64,000 nucleotides of DNA, from NCBI RefSeq assembly GCF_000024205.1, contig NC_013216.1, forward strand, positions 186,001 to 250,000. Reading direction: 5' to 3'. The position numbers and the translations under genes are program-made. The notes beneath the pieces are model-generated. The model did no database searches and had not been told where the DNA came from. It saw only the letters and a program-made list of their open reading frames with translations. This DNA comes from Desulfofarcimen acetoxidans DSM 771. Its GTDB lineage: Bacteria > Bacillota > Desulfotomaculia > Desulfotomaculales > Desulfofarciminaceae. Shown here piece after piece: positions 31,638 to 41,263 of the stretch (positions are counted from its first letter, which is position 1; every line of letters starts with the position of its first letter).

Positions 31638-31745
31638 AAAAAAGAGAAAATATAGTCGAGTAAGCCGATATGATTTTATTGTTTAGAGTATATGTTTATT
31701 GTAAAGACAAACAATAAAGCAAAAACTAATGTTGGAGGTAGTTTT

Positions 31746-32192
31746 ATGAGTGCCAGGTTAGTTGTTTTGCTTATTGCCGCTTCTTCCGGTTTGCTTATGG
31801 CTCTACAGGGTTCTCTTAATGCTTCTCAGAGTAAAATCATAGGTTTATGGGAAACAACTTTCATTGTTCATTTATTGGGTTTAGTTTTGTCTGCCTTACT
31901 GTTATTTATTTTTAAGCTGGGTTCTATAACCTGGGCTAATTTGGCCCAGGCTCCCTGGTATACATATTTAGGCGGTATTTTAGGTGTTTTGATTATTTAC
32001 ATTGTGGCCAGAAGCATGCCTAAGGTTGGGGTAGCGCCGGCTACAACAGCAATTATCCTGGGGCAGGTTTTTACTGCCGGTTTGATTGATCATTTAGGAT
32101 TATTCGGCCTTCAGAAAATACCCTTTAGCTGGCTTAATATTGTTGGTACATTTTTAATGGCAGGAGGTGCCTGGTTAATTCTTAAACAATAA
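31746..32192 (+). CDS. DMT-superfamily small membrane protein (YdcZ/DUF606 family)
   Basis: 148 residues from the ATG at 31746, which has GGAGG eight bases upstream; an earlier in-frame start adds 18 polar residues and has no ribosome binding site. Five hydrophobic segments alternate with short loops. The motifs LMALQGSLNASQSKIIGLWETTFIVHLLG and GGILGVLIIYIVARSMPKVGVAPATT are typical of YdcZ/DUF606, a half-size drug/metabolite transporter family that often works as pairs. Substrate unknown. It is convergent with the ZIP transporter gene, only three bases apart. Confidence 0.85.
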   Translation: MSARLVVLLIAASSGLLMALQGSLNASQSKIIGLWETTFIVHLLGLVLSALLLFIFKLGSITWANLAQAPWYTYLGGILGVLIIYIVARSMPKVGVAPATTAIILGQVFTAGLIDHLGLFGLQKIPFSWLNIVGTFLMAGGAWLILKQ

Positions 32193-32195
32193 TGA

Positions 32196-32915
32196 TTATT
32201 CTAATAAGGAAAGCAATAAGAAGAAAAGCATGCCGCAAAAACCGCCTGTGAGAGCGAGCCTGCGGTGCTGATTGAATGATTCCGGGAAGAGCTTAGCAAA
32301 AACAATGTAAGTCATAGCTCCGGCGGCAAAGGAGAGGAGAATTGATATGAAATAATCGGCCAGTTGCAGCAGCCAGAGGCCTGCCAGTGTCCCGGCAGGT
32401 GTCACCAGGCTGACCAGCAAGTTAATGCCGATTATACGTTTGGCTGATTGTTTGCCCAACCATAATGGAGCGGCGGTAGCCATGCCCTCCGGAATATTGT
32501 GCAATCCTATGGCCAGTACCAGGGCTGGGCCGAGTTTGCTTGCGGTAGCAAAACCGGCCGCGATAGCCAGCCCCTCAGGAAAATCATGCAGGGCAATGCC
32601 TAGGGCTATTAGATAGCCGGTTCTTAGGTGCCCGTAATAGGAATTGGTTGCAGGCTGCCGGTTGCAAGTGAGCAACTCCAGTAACAGCAATAGCAGGAGC
32701 CCCCCGCAGAAGCCGCCAAGACAGCTGAAGATATTTCCGTAAAAATAAGCTGCCGGCAGCAGATCAAAAAGAATAACTGCGATCATTACTCCGCAGGCCA
32801 GACCGAGAAAAACAGAGAGAGACTTGCTGTTGATCTGGCCAAATGTAATTACCAGAGCGGCTCCCAGGCAGGTGCCTAAACCGGCTATCAGGCTAAGGAT
32901 CATTATTTCTGCCAA
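32196..32915 (-). CDS. ZIP-family divalent metal transporter
   Basis: 239 residues, eight predicted helices. The metal-binding helices carry HDFPEGLAIAAG and HNIPEGMATAAP, the hallmark H(D/N)xPEG motifs of ZIP (ZupT/GufA-like) transporters that take up zinc or other divalent ions. The usual His-rich cytoplasmic loop is replaced by a short CNRQPATNSYYGH stretch. AAAGGAG precedes the ATG. No metal-dependent regulator or riboswitch is apparent upstream. It is followed on its strand by nothing of its own operon; the L,D-transpeptidase gene is 20 bases upstream and probably co-transcribed. Confidence 0.9.
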   Translation of the reverse strand: MAEIMILSLIAGLGTCLGAALVITFGQINSKSLSVFLGLACGVMIAVILFDLLPAAYFYGNIFSCLGGFCGGLLLLLLLELLTCNRQPATNSYYGHLRTGYLIALGIALHDFPEGLAIAAGFATASKLGPALVLAIGLHNIPEGMATAAPLWLGKQSAKRIIGINLLVSLVTPAGTLAGLWLLQLADYFISILLSFAAGAMTYIVFAKLFPESFNQHRRLALTGGFCGMLFFLLLSLLE

Positions 32916-32934
32916 GGTAGTATCTCCTTTTAGT

Positions 32935-33462
32935 TTAAGGTATTATCACTGTCTGTCCAGGAAAAATATGGTCAGGGTTGATATGCGGGTTAGCTATGAT
33001 TAACTTATCCAATAGAATATTATTTTTTTGTGCTATCAACCAGAGGGAATCACCTTGCTTAACGATATATTCAGTAAGTGACTTACCGTTAGATACCTCC
33101 GTTGGATTAGTGTAGTAATCATTTATAGTTACTCGTGTACCAATTGCTATGTAAGGGAATATCTCTTCTATGTCCTGGTTTTGCATTCTAATACACCCGT
33201 TAGATACCGCTTTCCCGATAGAATCAGGGTTATTTGTTCCGTGAATACCATATACGCCTCCCGGAATATTTAGGCCCAGCCATCTGGTTCCAAGCATTCC
33301 GCCGGGATTAATTATCTTGTTAACTACTGAATAATTTCCGGTTGGGGTAGGTGTTGCCGGTTTTCCTACGGCTGCAGGATAATTGCGCGACAGGTTGTTG
33401 GCTTTAATATTTAGTATACGGGTACCGGTATGTATGTTTATTTGGTTAATGGAATTTGACAT
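32935..33462 (-). CDS. L,D-transpeptidase (YkuD) with LysM domain
   Basis: 175 residues. Residues about 10-118 form the YkuD domain with the catalytic motif [20 protein letters not shown] (His and the nucleophile Cys in SxGCIRM). Residues 128-175 are a LysM domain ([18 protein letters not shown]...PGQTVIIP). The reverse order, LysM before YkuD, is commoner (B. subtilis YkuD); the same pair is here with LysM at the C-terminus. It has no signal peptide, like spore-associated YkuD, so it may act on spore-cortex peptidoglycan or be exported in another way. AAAGGAG precedes the ATG. Confidence 0.88.
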   Translation of the reverse strand: MSNSINQINIHTGTRILNIKANNLSRNYPAAVGKPATPTPTGNYSVVNKIINPGGMLGTRWLGLNIPGGVYGIHGTNNPDSIGKAVSNGCIRMQNQDIEEIFPYIAIGTRVTINDYYTNPTEVSNGKSLTEYIVKQGDSLWLIAQKNNILLDKLIIANPHINPDHIFPGQTVIIP

Positions 33463-33698
33463 ATTGTGACTCCTTTATGTTGATTTTTATAAAAAAATCC
33501 CTCAGTAATTGTTTACAACTTATATATATAAGTATTATCTCAATATAATACATGAAAAATATGTAATGAGGTAATAGCGTAAGCGGTTTGTTTACCACTA
33601 ATAATTGGACTGGTATAATGTTATAAATACTTGTTATAGATTTTTTAGATTATTGAAGTTTTGCTTATTTAGTTTAATAGAGGAGAATGAGATTATTT

Positions 33699-34661
33699 AT
33701 GCCTTTGGTTATACCCGCTTATGCTAAAATCAATCTTTGTTTGGATGTGCTGGGAAGAAGGGATGACGGTTATCATGAGGTAGAGATGGTTATGCAATCT
33801 ATTTCTCTGCATGATTTGCTGGAGCTGTCCCTCTCGGAAGAGCAGGAAAATAATAATATGGGCAAGATTATTTTGACTGTTGCAGGTGCTGATTTGCCTG
33901 TTGGTGAGGAGAATCTGGTATTCAGGACGGCCCGCATATTGCAGGAGTATACGGGATGCCGGTTGGGCTGCTCAATACTTCTGCATAAAAAGATACCGGT
34001 TGCTGCCGGTCTTGCCGGTGGGTCCGCTGATGCTGCTGCGGCACTGCTGGGTCTTAATAAGTTATGGAATTTGGATTTAACTGTTGCAGAACTGTATGCT
34101 TTAGCAGCTAAAATTGGTTCTGATGTACCTTTTTGTATCAAAGGCGGTACAGTGCTGGCAAAAGGAAGAGGCGAGCAGTTGGCTTTTCTGGAAGCCGCAC
34201 CCGATATGGGAATTATTTTAGTTAAACCTGCTTATGGAATATCTACCGGGGAGGTTTATAGCAAGCTGAATAGCGCCGTTTATCCTCAAGTTATTAATAC
34301 GATGCAAAAAAAAGATATTACTAATGATACTAATGATATCCATAACATGTTATGCCTTTCGGATTTGGGACCGCCGGTACTAAGAATGATTAAAGCCATA
34401 AAAAGCAGGCAATTGCCTGCTGTATGTAAGGCTTTATATAATATTTTGGAGGAACCGGCAATGAAAATGCACCCGAACCTTTTAGATATAAAAAACATAC
34501 TATTTGAACAAGGAGCGATGGGTGTTTTAATGTCCGGCAGCGGATCGACAATTTTTGGCATCACTCCTGATTTAGAGGCCGCACATCTGCTGTCTAAGGG
34601 CCTGAGTCCTTCGCTTGGATCTATTTATGCGGTGAAATTGCAGGGAGCGAGAGAAGTATGA
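33699..34661 (+). CDS. ispE: 4-diphosphocytidyl-2-C-methyl-D-erythritol kinase IspE
   Basis: 320 residues. GHMP-kinase fold: PAYAKINLCLDVLGRRDDGYHE at the N-terminus, the ATP-binding PVAAGLAGGSADAAAAL at about 100, and MSGSGSTIFG near the C-terminus. It phosphorylates CDP-ME in the non-mevalonate isoprenoid pathway. Two in-frame ATGs are possible: 33687, only one base after AGGAG (33681-33685), and 33699, 13 bases after it; I prefer the second because the first leaves no room for ribosome binding and family members start just before the AYAKINL motif. It starts the long conserved block in which ispE is followed by spoVG and glmU. Confidence 0.93.
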   Translation: MPLVIPAYAKINLCLDVLGRRDDGYHEVEMVMQSISLHDLLELSLSEEQENNNMGKIILTVAGADLPVGEENLVFRTARILQEYTGCRLGCSILLHKKIPVAAGLAGGSADAAAALLGLNKLWNLDLTVAELYALAAKIGSDVPFCIKGGTVLAKGRGEQLAFLEAAPDMGIILVKPAYGISTGEVYSKLNSAVYPQVINTMQKKDITNDTNDIHNMLCLSDLGPPVLRMIKAIKSRQLPAVCKALYNILEEPAMKMHPNLLDIKNILFEQGAMGVLMSGSGSTIFGITPDLEAAHLLSKGLSPSLGSIYAVKLQGAREV

Positions 34662-34761
34662 CGTGTTTAACCGGCATGCAATCAGGTATTGAAATTAGTA
34701 TATCAAAAGGTTAAAATAGGTTAATTAAGGCTAAATGGGTAAGTAGTTGAGGGGGGATATT

Positions 34762-35463
34762 GTGGATTATCCTAAATTAAAGGAAGAACCTAAATTAATT
34801 CCAATTAAACTGGATAATTATAAACCATTGCGGGAAGTGGTTTTTGAATCTTTACGGGAAGCTATTATAAATGGGAGATTATCTCCGGGCGAACGTTTGA
34901 TGGAGATTCAACTGGCCGAGGAGATGGGTGTGAGCCGGACTCCTGTGCGTGAGGCCATTAGAAAATTAGAGCTGGAAGGTTTCGTGGTTATGATTCCCCG
35001 AAAAGGTGCTTATGTAGCTGGAATCTCCATAAAGGATATCGCTAATGTTTTTGAAGTAAGAGCGGCTCTGGAGGCGTTGGCAGCCGGTCTGGCTGCGGAA
35101 AGAATAACGGAAGAGGAACTGGATGAGCTGGAACGCTACCTTGTAGAAATATCAGAGTTGCGTGAAAGCGGGAATTTGGATGCTATAGTCGAGAAAGACA
35201 CTATGTTCCATGATGTTATTTACAGGGCCAGCCGCAATGAAAGGTTGGTGCAGATAGTCACTCACCTGCAGGAGCAAATTCATCGTTTTCGTACCGCTTC
35301 ATTAGCAAGGCCCGGCAGGACCAGAGATGCACTGGATGAGCACAAGAAGCTTGTGGAGGCTATATCGGATAGGGATGTGGAATTGGCTCAGAAGCTGGCC
35401 AGGGAGCATATTGAAAATGCTGAGAACAGTATGATCAGTGCTGTACAGGAGGCCGGTGTCTAA
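34762..35463 (+). CDS. GntR-family regulator with FCD domain
   Basis: 233 residues from the GTG at 34762 after GAGGGGGG; a TTG at 34747 overlaps that site. The N-terminal winged helix spans residues 15-75 (REAIINGRLSPGERLMEIQLAEEMGVSRTPVREAI). The C-terminal FCD ligand domain has the usual metal/ligand residues in VEKDTMFHDVIYRASRNERL and ALDEHKKLVEAI. Members of this type control organic-acid or amino-acid metabolism, but here the gene replaces purR of the Bacillus order (ispE-purR-yabJ-spoVG), so it may act on central or cell-wall genes; target unknown. Confidence 0.9.
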   Translation: MDYPKLKEEPKLIPIKLDNYKPLREVVFESLREAIINGRLSPGERLMEIQLAEEMGVSRTPVREAIRKLELEGFVVMIPRKGAYVAGISIKDIANVFEVRAALEALAAGLAAERITEEELDELERYLVEISELRESGNLDAIVEKDTMFHDVIYRASRNERLVQIVTHLQEQIHRFRTASLARPGRTRDALDEHKKLVEAISDRDVELAQKLAREHIENAENSMISAVQEAGV

Positions 35464-35464
35464 A

Positions 35465-36238
35465 ATGGTGGATGCGGTGGTTTTGGCAGGCAGCGTTAAT
35501 AACGGAAAGCTAAGGGCTATTAGCGATGTACCATATGATGCACTGCTGCCAATTGGGTCCAAGTTTATGATTGAATATGTACTGGAAGCTTTGTTGCGGG
35601 CTCGCTTGGTAAACAGAGTGATTGTAGCCGGTCCCGGCAATGATCCGAGTCAATATTTAAACAAACTGTTATCAAACAGGAACAACAGGGTTAAAACTGC
35701 CCCTGCAGGTGCTTCTCTCATGGAGACATTTTCTAGTGGGGTGGCCCTTCTGCCGGGAGCGGAAAGGGTTCTGGTGGTGACGGCGGATTTACCTTTATTG
35801 ACACCGGAGGCTGTAGACTGTTTTATTGAATTGTGTTTAGAAGAAGCAGCAGATTTGTTTTATCCCATTATTTCACGTGAAGCAGTTGAGCGATGCTATT
35901 CTAAAACTCACCGTACGTATGTTACTTTGAGGGAAGGGGTTTATACCGGCGGCAATATTTTTTTGGTTAATCCATCAGCAGCTAAAACTTGTCTGCATAA
36001 AGGCCAGGAGATTGTTAATCTGAGAAAGAGCCCCTTTAAGCTGTGTCGTTTGGTTGGGTTTATGTTTTTGTTAAGATTTTTAACCAAAACCTTGTCTTTA
36101 GAAGAGGGCGAGAGAAAGGTTTCCAGTTTATTGGGTATAAAAGGACGGGTGATAGTACTCGACTATCCGGAGGTAGGTGTCGATGTGGATAAACCGGAAG
36201 ATCTGGAACTGGTAAAACAAGTTTTGGGAGTTGTCTAG
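35465..36238 (+). CDS. MobA/GlmU-like nucleotidyltransferase
   Basis: 257 residues from ATG 35465, one base after the GntR stop; AGGAGG lies within the GntR C-terminal codons. It has a Rossmann nucleotidyltransferase fold: VVLAGSVNNGKLRAI at the N-terminus, KFMIEYVLEALLRA, TADLPLL (metal-binding Asp) near residue 109, and VDVDKPEDLELVKQ at the C-terminus. It resembles the small MobA-like proteins found between ispE and spoVG in Clostridia. The exact substrate cannot be named from sequence: the normal MobA signature LAGGxSxRMGxxK is altered to LAGSVNNGKLR, so molybdopterin guanylyltransferase activity is doubtful. Confidence 0.85.
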   Translation: MVDAVVLAGSVNNGKLRAISDVPYDALLPIGSKFMIEYVLEALLRARLVNRVIVAGPGNDPSQYLNKLLSNRNNRVKTAPAGASLMETFSSGVALLPGAERVLVVTADLPLLTPEAVDCFIELCLEEAADLFYPIISREAVERCYSKTHRTYVTLREGVYTGGNIFLVNPSAAKTCLHKGQEIVNLRKSPFKLCRLVGFMFLLRFLTKTLSLEEGERKVSSLLGIKGRVIVLDYPEVGVDVDKPEDLELVKQVLGVV

Positions 36239-36583
36239 AGTTGAAATATGTTTTAAGAATTTTACCGGAGTATTAAGGAAAATCCTTGATACTCTATTTT
36301 AATTTTAACCTTCAGCTTCAAAGCAAGAGCAAGCCGGTTTTTCTGCAGGAATGTCGAATTTGTGACAAAAAGAGACAAGCTATTGTCATAATAAAAAAAA
36401 TAAACAAAATTTATTGACAAAATAGTACAGATAAAAGCCCGTTATGAAATATTTTAAAAAAATATAGGAAAAGCTTGTTAAAAGAGCATAGTAAAAAGAA
36501 GGAATTTAATGTTTTTTGGAGAAAATGTTCATGTGAGATATATAACAAAACAGAATATAGGGATTGCAGGAGGGTGGTGAGGC
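36239..36583. other. Upstream region of spoVG
   Basis: About 345 AT-rich bases. Besides the sigma-H-like promoter listed separately it contains TTGACA at 36414-36419 without a fitting -10 box, and a ribosome binding site GGAGGGTGGTGAGG just before the spoVG start. No ORF or RNA motif recognised. Confidence 0.4.
36499..36526 (+). promoter_or_regulatory. Possible sigma-H promoter of spoVG
   Basis: AAGGAATTT (36499-36507), 12 bases, then AGAAAATG (36520-36527) resembles the sigma-H pattern (AGGAWWW -12- GAAT). In Bacillus spoVG is the classic sigma-H gene, which supports the reading. The -10 half is weak. Confidence 0.4.
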
Positions 36584-36841
36584 ATGATGCATGTTACTGA
36601 TGTTCGTGTGAGAAAGATACTTGCTGAGGGTAAAATGAAAGCCATTGTATCAGTAACCCTGAATGATGCTTTCGTGATTCATGATGTCAAAGTGGTAGAG
36701 GGCCAAACCGGTTTGTTTGTGGCTATGCCCAGCAGAAAGACTCCTAACGGTGAGTTTAGGGATATTGCACATCCGATAAATTCGTCAGCCCGTGAAATAA
36801 TTCAGGTAGCTGTCTTGCAAGCATATGAAGAGACTGTTTAA
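36584..36841 (+). CDS. spoVG: Regulator SpoVG
   Basis: 85 residues, slightly shorter than the Bacillus protein (97). It matches SpoVG throughout: [32 protein letters not shown] and [23 protein letters not shown]. SpoVG is a small nucleic-acid-binding protein that affects cell division timing and sporulation and binds RNA in several species. Either of two adjacent ATGs could be used after GGAGGGTGGTGAGG. It stands between the nucleotidyltransferase and glmU and is followed by its own terminator, so it is a single-gene transcript. Confidence 0.95.
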   Translation: MMHVTDVRVRKILAEGKMKAIVSVTLNDAFVIHDVKVVEGQTGLFVAMPSRKTPNGEFRDIAHPINSSAREIIQVAVLQAYEETV

Positions 36842-36865
36842 TTGTCCGGCAAACAAAATTTACAG

Positions 36866-36890
36866 AAGGAAGCTTTAGCTTCCTTTTTTA
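36866..36890 (+). terminator. spoVG terminator
   Basis: AAGGAAGC (36866-36873) pairs with GCTTCCTT (36878-36885), loop TTTA, followed by T-run. Confidence 0.92.
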
Positions 36891-37130
36891 ATTTCCGGAT
36901 TTACATATAAATTTTTAGTATTATAATGTTTCCGTACACTTATAGGCAAAACACTTATTTGTTAGTATAATGTACAATAGTGACAGTTATGCGGGCAATA
37001 ATATTGCGAATAAATTTTAACTGCATACATTAGTTTTAATAGGTTCTTTGAGAAGACTAAAATCTTTTCTTTACAAGGAAAATGAGAATTCATATTGTAA
37101 TTTAAAAAATTATAAAAGGAGGTCGCCAAT

Positions 37131-38507
37131 ATGAAACTGGCGGCGGTGGTCTTGGCGGCAGGCAAGGGCACCAGGATGAAATCAAAAATACCGAAGGTAC
37201 TGCATAAAGTTTCCGGTCTGCCTATGATTAGCCATGTGCTGCATTCAGTCAGTAAAGCCGGCATAGAAAAAAAGGTTGTAGTTGTTGGCTATCAGGGTGA
37301 CCAGGTGGCTGCTCAATTAGGGCAGGATGTAAATATTGCTGTGCAGGAGGAGCAGTTGGGAACCGCCCATGCATTGCTTTCGGCTGAATCGATGTTAAGA
37401 GACTTCTCCGGGCATATTCTGGTTTTATGTGGTGATACGCCTCTTATAAAACCTCAAACATTAAAGGATTTGGTGTCCTTTCATGTGGATTCGGCCTCGG
37501 TAGCCACGGTTTTAACGGCCAAGCTTGAGGACCCTACCGGCTATGGCAGGGTTATTCGGGATAAAGCTGGCAGTGTAGCCAAAATAGTTGAGCAGAAAGA
37601 CGCCTCTCCGGTTGAATTAAATATACAAGAGATAAATACAGGTATTTATTGCTTCCAATCCGAGTTTCTTTTTGAGGCTCTAAGACATATTTCTCCTAAT
37701 AATGCTCAAGGAGAATATTATTTAACTGATATTATTCAGCTATATGTTAGTCAGGGGCGTTTGGTAAGCGCCATAGCTGTAGTTGATGCTGCTGAAATAC
37801 AGGGGATCAATGACCGTGTCCATTTAGCCGCTGCCGAGTCTGTTTTGCGCAGGCAGATGCTTGATAAATTAATGCTGGGAGGGGTAACGGTTATAGACCC
37901 TGCTTCCACTTTTATTGATCAGACGGTAGAGATAGGAACAGATACTGTTATTCTCCCTTATACTTGTATAGAAGGGAATACTGTTATTGGCAGTGATTGT
38001 ATAATTGGTCCGCATACAAGGTTGTCGGATACGCGAATTGGCAATTGCGTGGAAATACAGAATTCTGTTTTGCTGAAAAGTGATGTTGGTGATCAGTCTT
38101 CTATAGGACCTTTCGCTTATATCAGGCCTGATACTGTAATAGGTGAACAGGTGAAAGTGGGGGACTTTGTAGAAATAAAAAAATCTAATATAGGTAATAA
38201 GAGTAAGATTCCTCATTTGAGTTATATTGGTGACAGTGAAATTGCTGAAAATGTTAACATAGGTGCGGGCACTATTACTTGCAATTATGATGGAGTGGCT
38301 AAGCACCGTACTACTATAGAAGAAGGTGCGTTTATCGGCAGCAATACCAACCTGGTTGCACCTGTCAGTGTGGGTGCCGGTGCTGTTATCGGTGCCGGTT
38401 CGACTATTACAATGGATGTGCCTCCCGGAGCGTTAGGTGTAGCCAGGGGTAAACAAAAAAATATAAATAACTGGTTGTCCCGCAAAACACCGGAGAAGAG
38501 AGATTAG
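37131..38507 (+). CDS. glmU: Bifunctional UDP-N-acetylglucosamine pyrophosphorylase / glucosamine-1-P acetyltransferase GlmU
   Basis: 458 residues, normal size. The N-terminal uridylyltransferase domain (1-230) has [18 protein letters not shown] and GDTPLI; the C-terminal left-handed beta-helix acetyltransferase domain (250-455) shows the hexapeptide pattern and the catalytic His region in [17 protein letters not shown]. GlmU makes UDP-GlcNAc for peptidoglycan. AAAGGAGG precedes the ATG. It is followed after 41 bases by prs, the order of Bacillus. Confidence 0.97.
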   Translation: MKLAAVVLAAGKGTRMKSKIPKVLHKVSGLPMISHVLHSVSKAGIEKKVVVVGYQGDQVAAQLGQDVNIAVQEEQLGTAHALLSAESMLRDFSGHILVLCGDTPLIKPQTLKDLVSFHVDSASVATVLTAKLEDPTGYGRVIRDKAGSVAKIVEQKDASPVELNIQEINTGIYCFQSEFLFEALRHISPNNAQGEYYLTDIIQLYVSQGRLVSAIAVVDAAEIQGINDRVHLAAAESVLRRQMLDKLMLGGVTVIDPASTFIDQTVEIGTDTVILPYTCIEGNTVIGSDCIIGPHTRLSDTRIGNCVEIQNSVLLKSDVGDQSSIGPFAYIRPDTVIGEQVKVGDFVEIKKSNIGNKSKIPHLSYIGDSEIAENVNIGAGTITCNYDGVAKHRTTIEEGAFIGSNTNLVAPVSVGAGAVIGAGSTITMDVPPGALGVARGKQKNINNWLSRKTPEKRD

Positions 38508-38548
38508 ATATTAAAATCAGCTGATTAATATTATGGAGGTAGTAGAGG

Positions 38549-39496
38549 ATGTCATCCCGCAATAAGAAACTGAAAATATTTACCGGCAATGCAAACCCGG
38601 AACTGGCGCAGGAAATAGTTCAATATCTTGGAGTGAATATGGGAGCGGCCAAGGTAACACGATTTTCCGACGGGGAAATTCAGGTTAAAATCAATGAAAG
38701 TGTGCGCGGTGCTGATGTTTTTATTGTTCAGCCTACCAGTGCTCCGGTTAATGAGAATCTGATGGAACTATTGGTGATGATTGATGCCGTGCGGAGAGCC
38801 TCCGCCCGGCGCATTACCGCTGTTTTGCCTTATTACGGCTATGCCAGGCAGGATCGTAAAGCCAGGGCTCGTGATCCGATAACAGCCAAACTGGTTGCTA
38901 ATTTGTTATTTGCCAGTGGGGTTCGCAGAGTTGTTACTATGGACTTGCACGCCGGGCAGATTCAGGGCTTTTTTGATATTCCGGTTGATCACTTACCCTG
39001 TGTGCCAATCCTGGCTGAATATTTTCTCCAACAGCATATTGAAGACGTAGTTGTAGTGGCACCGGATGTTAGCGGGGTGACCAGGGCCAGAGATTTGGCC
39101 GAGCGGATTGGAGCGCCTATTGCCATTATTGATAAGCGCCGCCCGGAACCTAATGTTTCTGAGGTTATGCATGTAATCGGGGATATACAAGGCAAGAAAG
39201 TTATTATGATGGATGATATAATAGATACTGCCGGTACCATTACCCATGGGGCCCTTGCCTTGAAGAAAAGGGGTGCTGATGAAATATACGTCTGCTGTAC
39301 CCATGCAGTTCTTTCCGGGCCTGCGATTAACCGGCTGCAAGAGGCACCGATTAAAGAAGTCCTGGTTACCAACACTATACCGGTAACCGAGGACAAAATG
39401 TTAAACAAAATCAAGGTTTTATCGGTGGCGCCGCTTCTGGGCGAAGCTATTATTCGTATTCATGAAGACCTGTCTGTAAGCAAGTTATTCGATTGA
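38549..39496 (+). CDS. prs: Ribose-phosphate pyrophosphokinase Prs
   Basis: 315 residues, class I PRPP synthetase length. Key motifs: [16 protein letters not shown], the catalytic flexible-loop/ATP region [39 protein letters not shown], and the PRPP loop [12 protein letters not shown]. It makes PRPP for purine, pyrimidine, NAD and amino-acid synthesis. GGAGGT precedes the ATG. Downstream, a convergent PRC-barrel gene replaces the direct prs-ctc junction of Bacillus. Confidence 0.97.
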   Translation: MSSRNKKLKIFTGNANPELAQEIVQYLGVNMGAAKVTRFSDGEIQVKINESVRGADVFIVQPTSAPVNENLMELLVMIDAVRRASARRITAVLPYYGYARQDRKARARDPITAKLVANLLFASGVRRVVTMDLHAGQIQGFFDIPVDHLPCVPILAEYFLQQHIEDVVVVAPDVSGVTRARDLAERIGAPIAIIDKRRPEPNVSEVMHVIGDIQGKKVIMMDDIIDTAGTITHGALALKKRGADEIYVCCTHAVLSGPAINRLQEAPIKEVLVTNTIPVTEDKMLNKIKVLSVAPLLGEAIIRIHEDLSVSKLFD

Positions 39497-39558
39497 TACT
39501 CAATGAATAATCCTATAGGTGCAAGTTTTTAATATATAGTAGTTTATACTATAGAAGC

Positions 39559-40305
39559 TTATTTTTTATTTTCAGAGGTGGTTTCCTGAGACTGTTCTTT
39601 TATTGGTTCTTCTTTAGCATCCTGCAAAAGACCGGACTGGTTACCGGATAATTTATCTTTACCTGTGTTAGTGTTCTTTTCAAAAGGTTTAGTAAGGCTG
39701 GTGCTAATGTTGGAGCTTAATTCCTTTGTCTTTTTAAGAGTAGAGTCCCATAAGCTTCCGGTGGAATGTTTGATTTGTTTTACTGTTTCCTGTATTCCAC
39801 CCTCCAGCTTAATTATGTTATCCATCGCTTCTTCATAGACGACTATTACTTCTTTGCCTATAGTTCGTATAAAAGAACTGTCTAAGTAAGCTTTGCCTTT
39901 TAACATACTGTTAATTAGTTTACCTGAAAATTCTATACCTGCTATAGCACCGTCAGTCAATTGTACGTAATATTCATCTATATAGCCCAGTGCTGTGCCG
40001 GTTTCGGTAACTATTTTAGTACCATTTATTTCTAAATTGGCTTTGTAGAGCTTATAAATATCTGGCATTACGGTGCCTTTTTGAATAGTATTGCTTTGCT
40101 CTACGGTGATAGCATCATTACCGACACTGTTTATTTTATTAAAAGGAATGAATTTTTGTTCTTTGAACCAGCCTTTTTGTTCAATAACCAGAGCGCTGAC
40201 AACCTTTTTAACCGGATCAATGATTAACCCTTTGATATTCCCGATCTGTTGACCTTCTTCGAGGCTAATGACAGGCATGGCCATGAACTGCTTGCTTTTT
40301 CGCAT
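39559..40305 (-). CDS. PRC-barrel domain protein
   Basis: 248 residues from ATG 40305, which has AAGGGGGGCC upstream; a longer frame starts 45 bases earlier without that site. Two PRC-barrel units (about residues 1-75: FMAMPVISLEEGQQIGNIKGLIIDP..VSALVIEQKGWFKEQKFIPFNKI; about 80-160: GTKIVTETGTALGYIDEYYVQ..GAIAGIEF..) are followed by a charged, Ser/Thr/Gln-rich tail. PRC barrels occur in ribosome maturation protein RimM, photosynthetic reaction centre H and in many clostridial spore or stress proteins. Function unknown. It is the only minus-strand gene between prs and ctc and looks inserted into the conserved order. Confidence 0.85.
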   Translation of the reverse strand: MRKSKQFMAMPVISLEEGQQIGNIKGLIIDPVKKVVSALVIEQKGWFKEQKFIPFNKINSVGNDAITVEQSNTIQKGTVMPDIYKLYKANLEINGTKIVTETGTALGYIDEYYVQLTDGAIAGIEFSGKLINSMLKGKAYLDSSFIRTIGKEVIVVYEEAMDNIIKLEGGIQETVKQIKHSTGSLWDSTLKKTKELSSNISTSLTKPFEKNTNTGKDKLSGNQSGLLQDAKEEPIKEQSQETTSENKK

Positions 40306-40479
40306 GATTGGCCCCCCTTGTGAAGCAGGATAATTTGTAAGTTTGCACAAAACCTAAAATTGATTATCGTCTGGATTTAACTAATTGCCTTTGGTAATAC
40401 CTATATGTGCCTTGCAGGTTTTATATGACAGGAAAAAGGGAAGAATAGTGAGGAATTTAACAAGGGGGGTTGATCGACA

Positions 40480-41139
40480 GTGGCGGAAGATTTGCAAACA
40501 ACCGGGGCATCGCTGGATGCCTACCCGCGTGAAGGCTGCGGCAAGGGTTATTCCAATAAGCTGTTCTCAAAAGGATATATGCCGGCGGTTTTATACAGTA
40601 AAAGCATCGGTTCCAAACCGCTGGAACTGGAAGCTCGGGCCTTGGAAGACGTGTTGAAATCGAAGACAGGTCGTAATTCTGTAATTGACTTGCATTTAAA
40701 AAGCGGTGACGGTGAAGACAGCTATAAAGTAATGGTTAAAGATTTGCAGTACCATCCGATTAGACGAAGCTATTTGCATGCTGATTTTTTAGAGATTTCT
40801 TTGACCGATCGGGTGCAGATTGCCGCTAAAGTTGTTCTGGTAGGAGAAGCACCTGGTGTTGCTGAGGAAGGCGGGATACTGGATCAGATTATCCGTGAAG
40901 TGGGGGTTAAGTGCTTACCCGGCAGTATACCCGATATTATAACTGTAGATGTATCCAAGTTATATATAGGGGACAGTGTAGCTGTTATGGATTTGCAGGC
41001 AGGTCCGGATATAGAAATTCTGGCAGATGAAGATCTGGTTGTTGCCAGGGTAATCCCGCCTCAGAGCTTGCAGGAAGAGCCCGGTATTGAGACTGAGGCG
41101 GGTGAAGGAGAAAAAACCGGGATAAAAACCGAGGAATAA
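40480..41139 (+). CDS. ctc: 50S ribosomal protein L25 / general stress protein Ctc
   Basis: 219 residues, GTG start after AAGGGGGG. Residues 1-95 form the L25 5S-rRNA-binding barrel (LDAYPREGCGKGYSNKLFSKGYMPAVLYSK, VMVKDLQYHPIRRSYLHADFLEI); residues 100-185 the TL5/CTC C-terminal domain (KVVLVGEAPGVAEEGGILDQIIREVGVKCLPGSIP); then an acidic tail. It binds 5S rRNA and is stress-induced in Bacillus. The N-terminus is unusual: GCGKGYSNKL replaces the common G(K)GxSRRLRxxG. Upstream of pth, as in Bacillus, but separated from it by a palindromic repeat. Confidence 0.93.
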   Translation: MAEDLQTTGASLDAYPREGCGKGYSNKLFSKGYMPAVLYSKSIGSKPLELEARALEDVLKSKTGRNSVIDLHLKSGDGEDSYKVMVKDLQYHPIRRSYLHADFLEISLTDRVQIAAKVVLVGEAPGVAEEGGILDQIIREVGVKCLPGSIPDIITVDVSKLYIGDSVAVMDLQAGPDIEILADEDLVVARVIPPQSLQEEPGIETEAGEGEKTGIKTEE

Positions 41140-41177
41140 ATTAGAATTAAACGAGAATTAAGAAGGTAGGGTGGCAC

Positions 41178-41221
41178 GAGTGCTTGTGGCTGCAAGAAAG
41201 TCGCTTAAGCGACTTTCTTGC
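41178..41221. repeat. Dispersed palindromic repeat, copy D (short form)
   Basis: Starts ACGAGTGCTTGTGGCT, then a perfect 30-base palindrome (41192-41221; half-site GCAAGAAAGTCGCTT) centred on CTTAAG. It is a trimmed form of the tandem repeat at 29.2 kb in inverted orientation. It lies between ctc and pth, 42 bases before the pth start, and could act as an attenuator or processing site. Confidence 0.82.
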
Positions 41222-41263
41222 AATATGCTTTGCAGCAGCTTTGCTATAAGGGGGCGGCGGCCG

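Noticed and set aside
32916-37130. Riboswitches or a glmS-type ribozyme before ZIP, ispE or glmU
   Set aside because: No conserved core sequences of known classes were visible in the short leaders.
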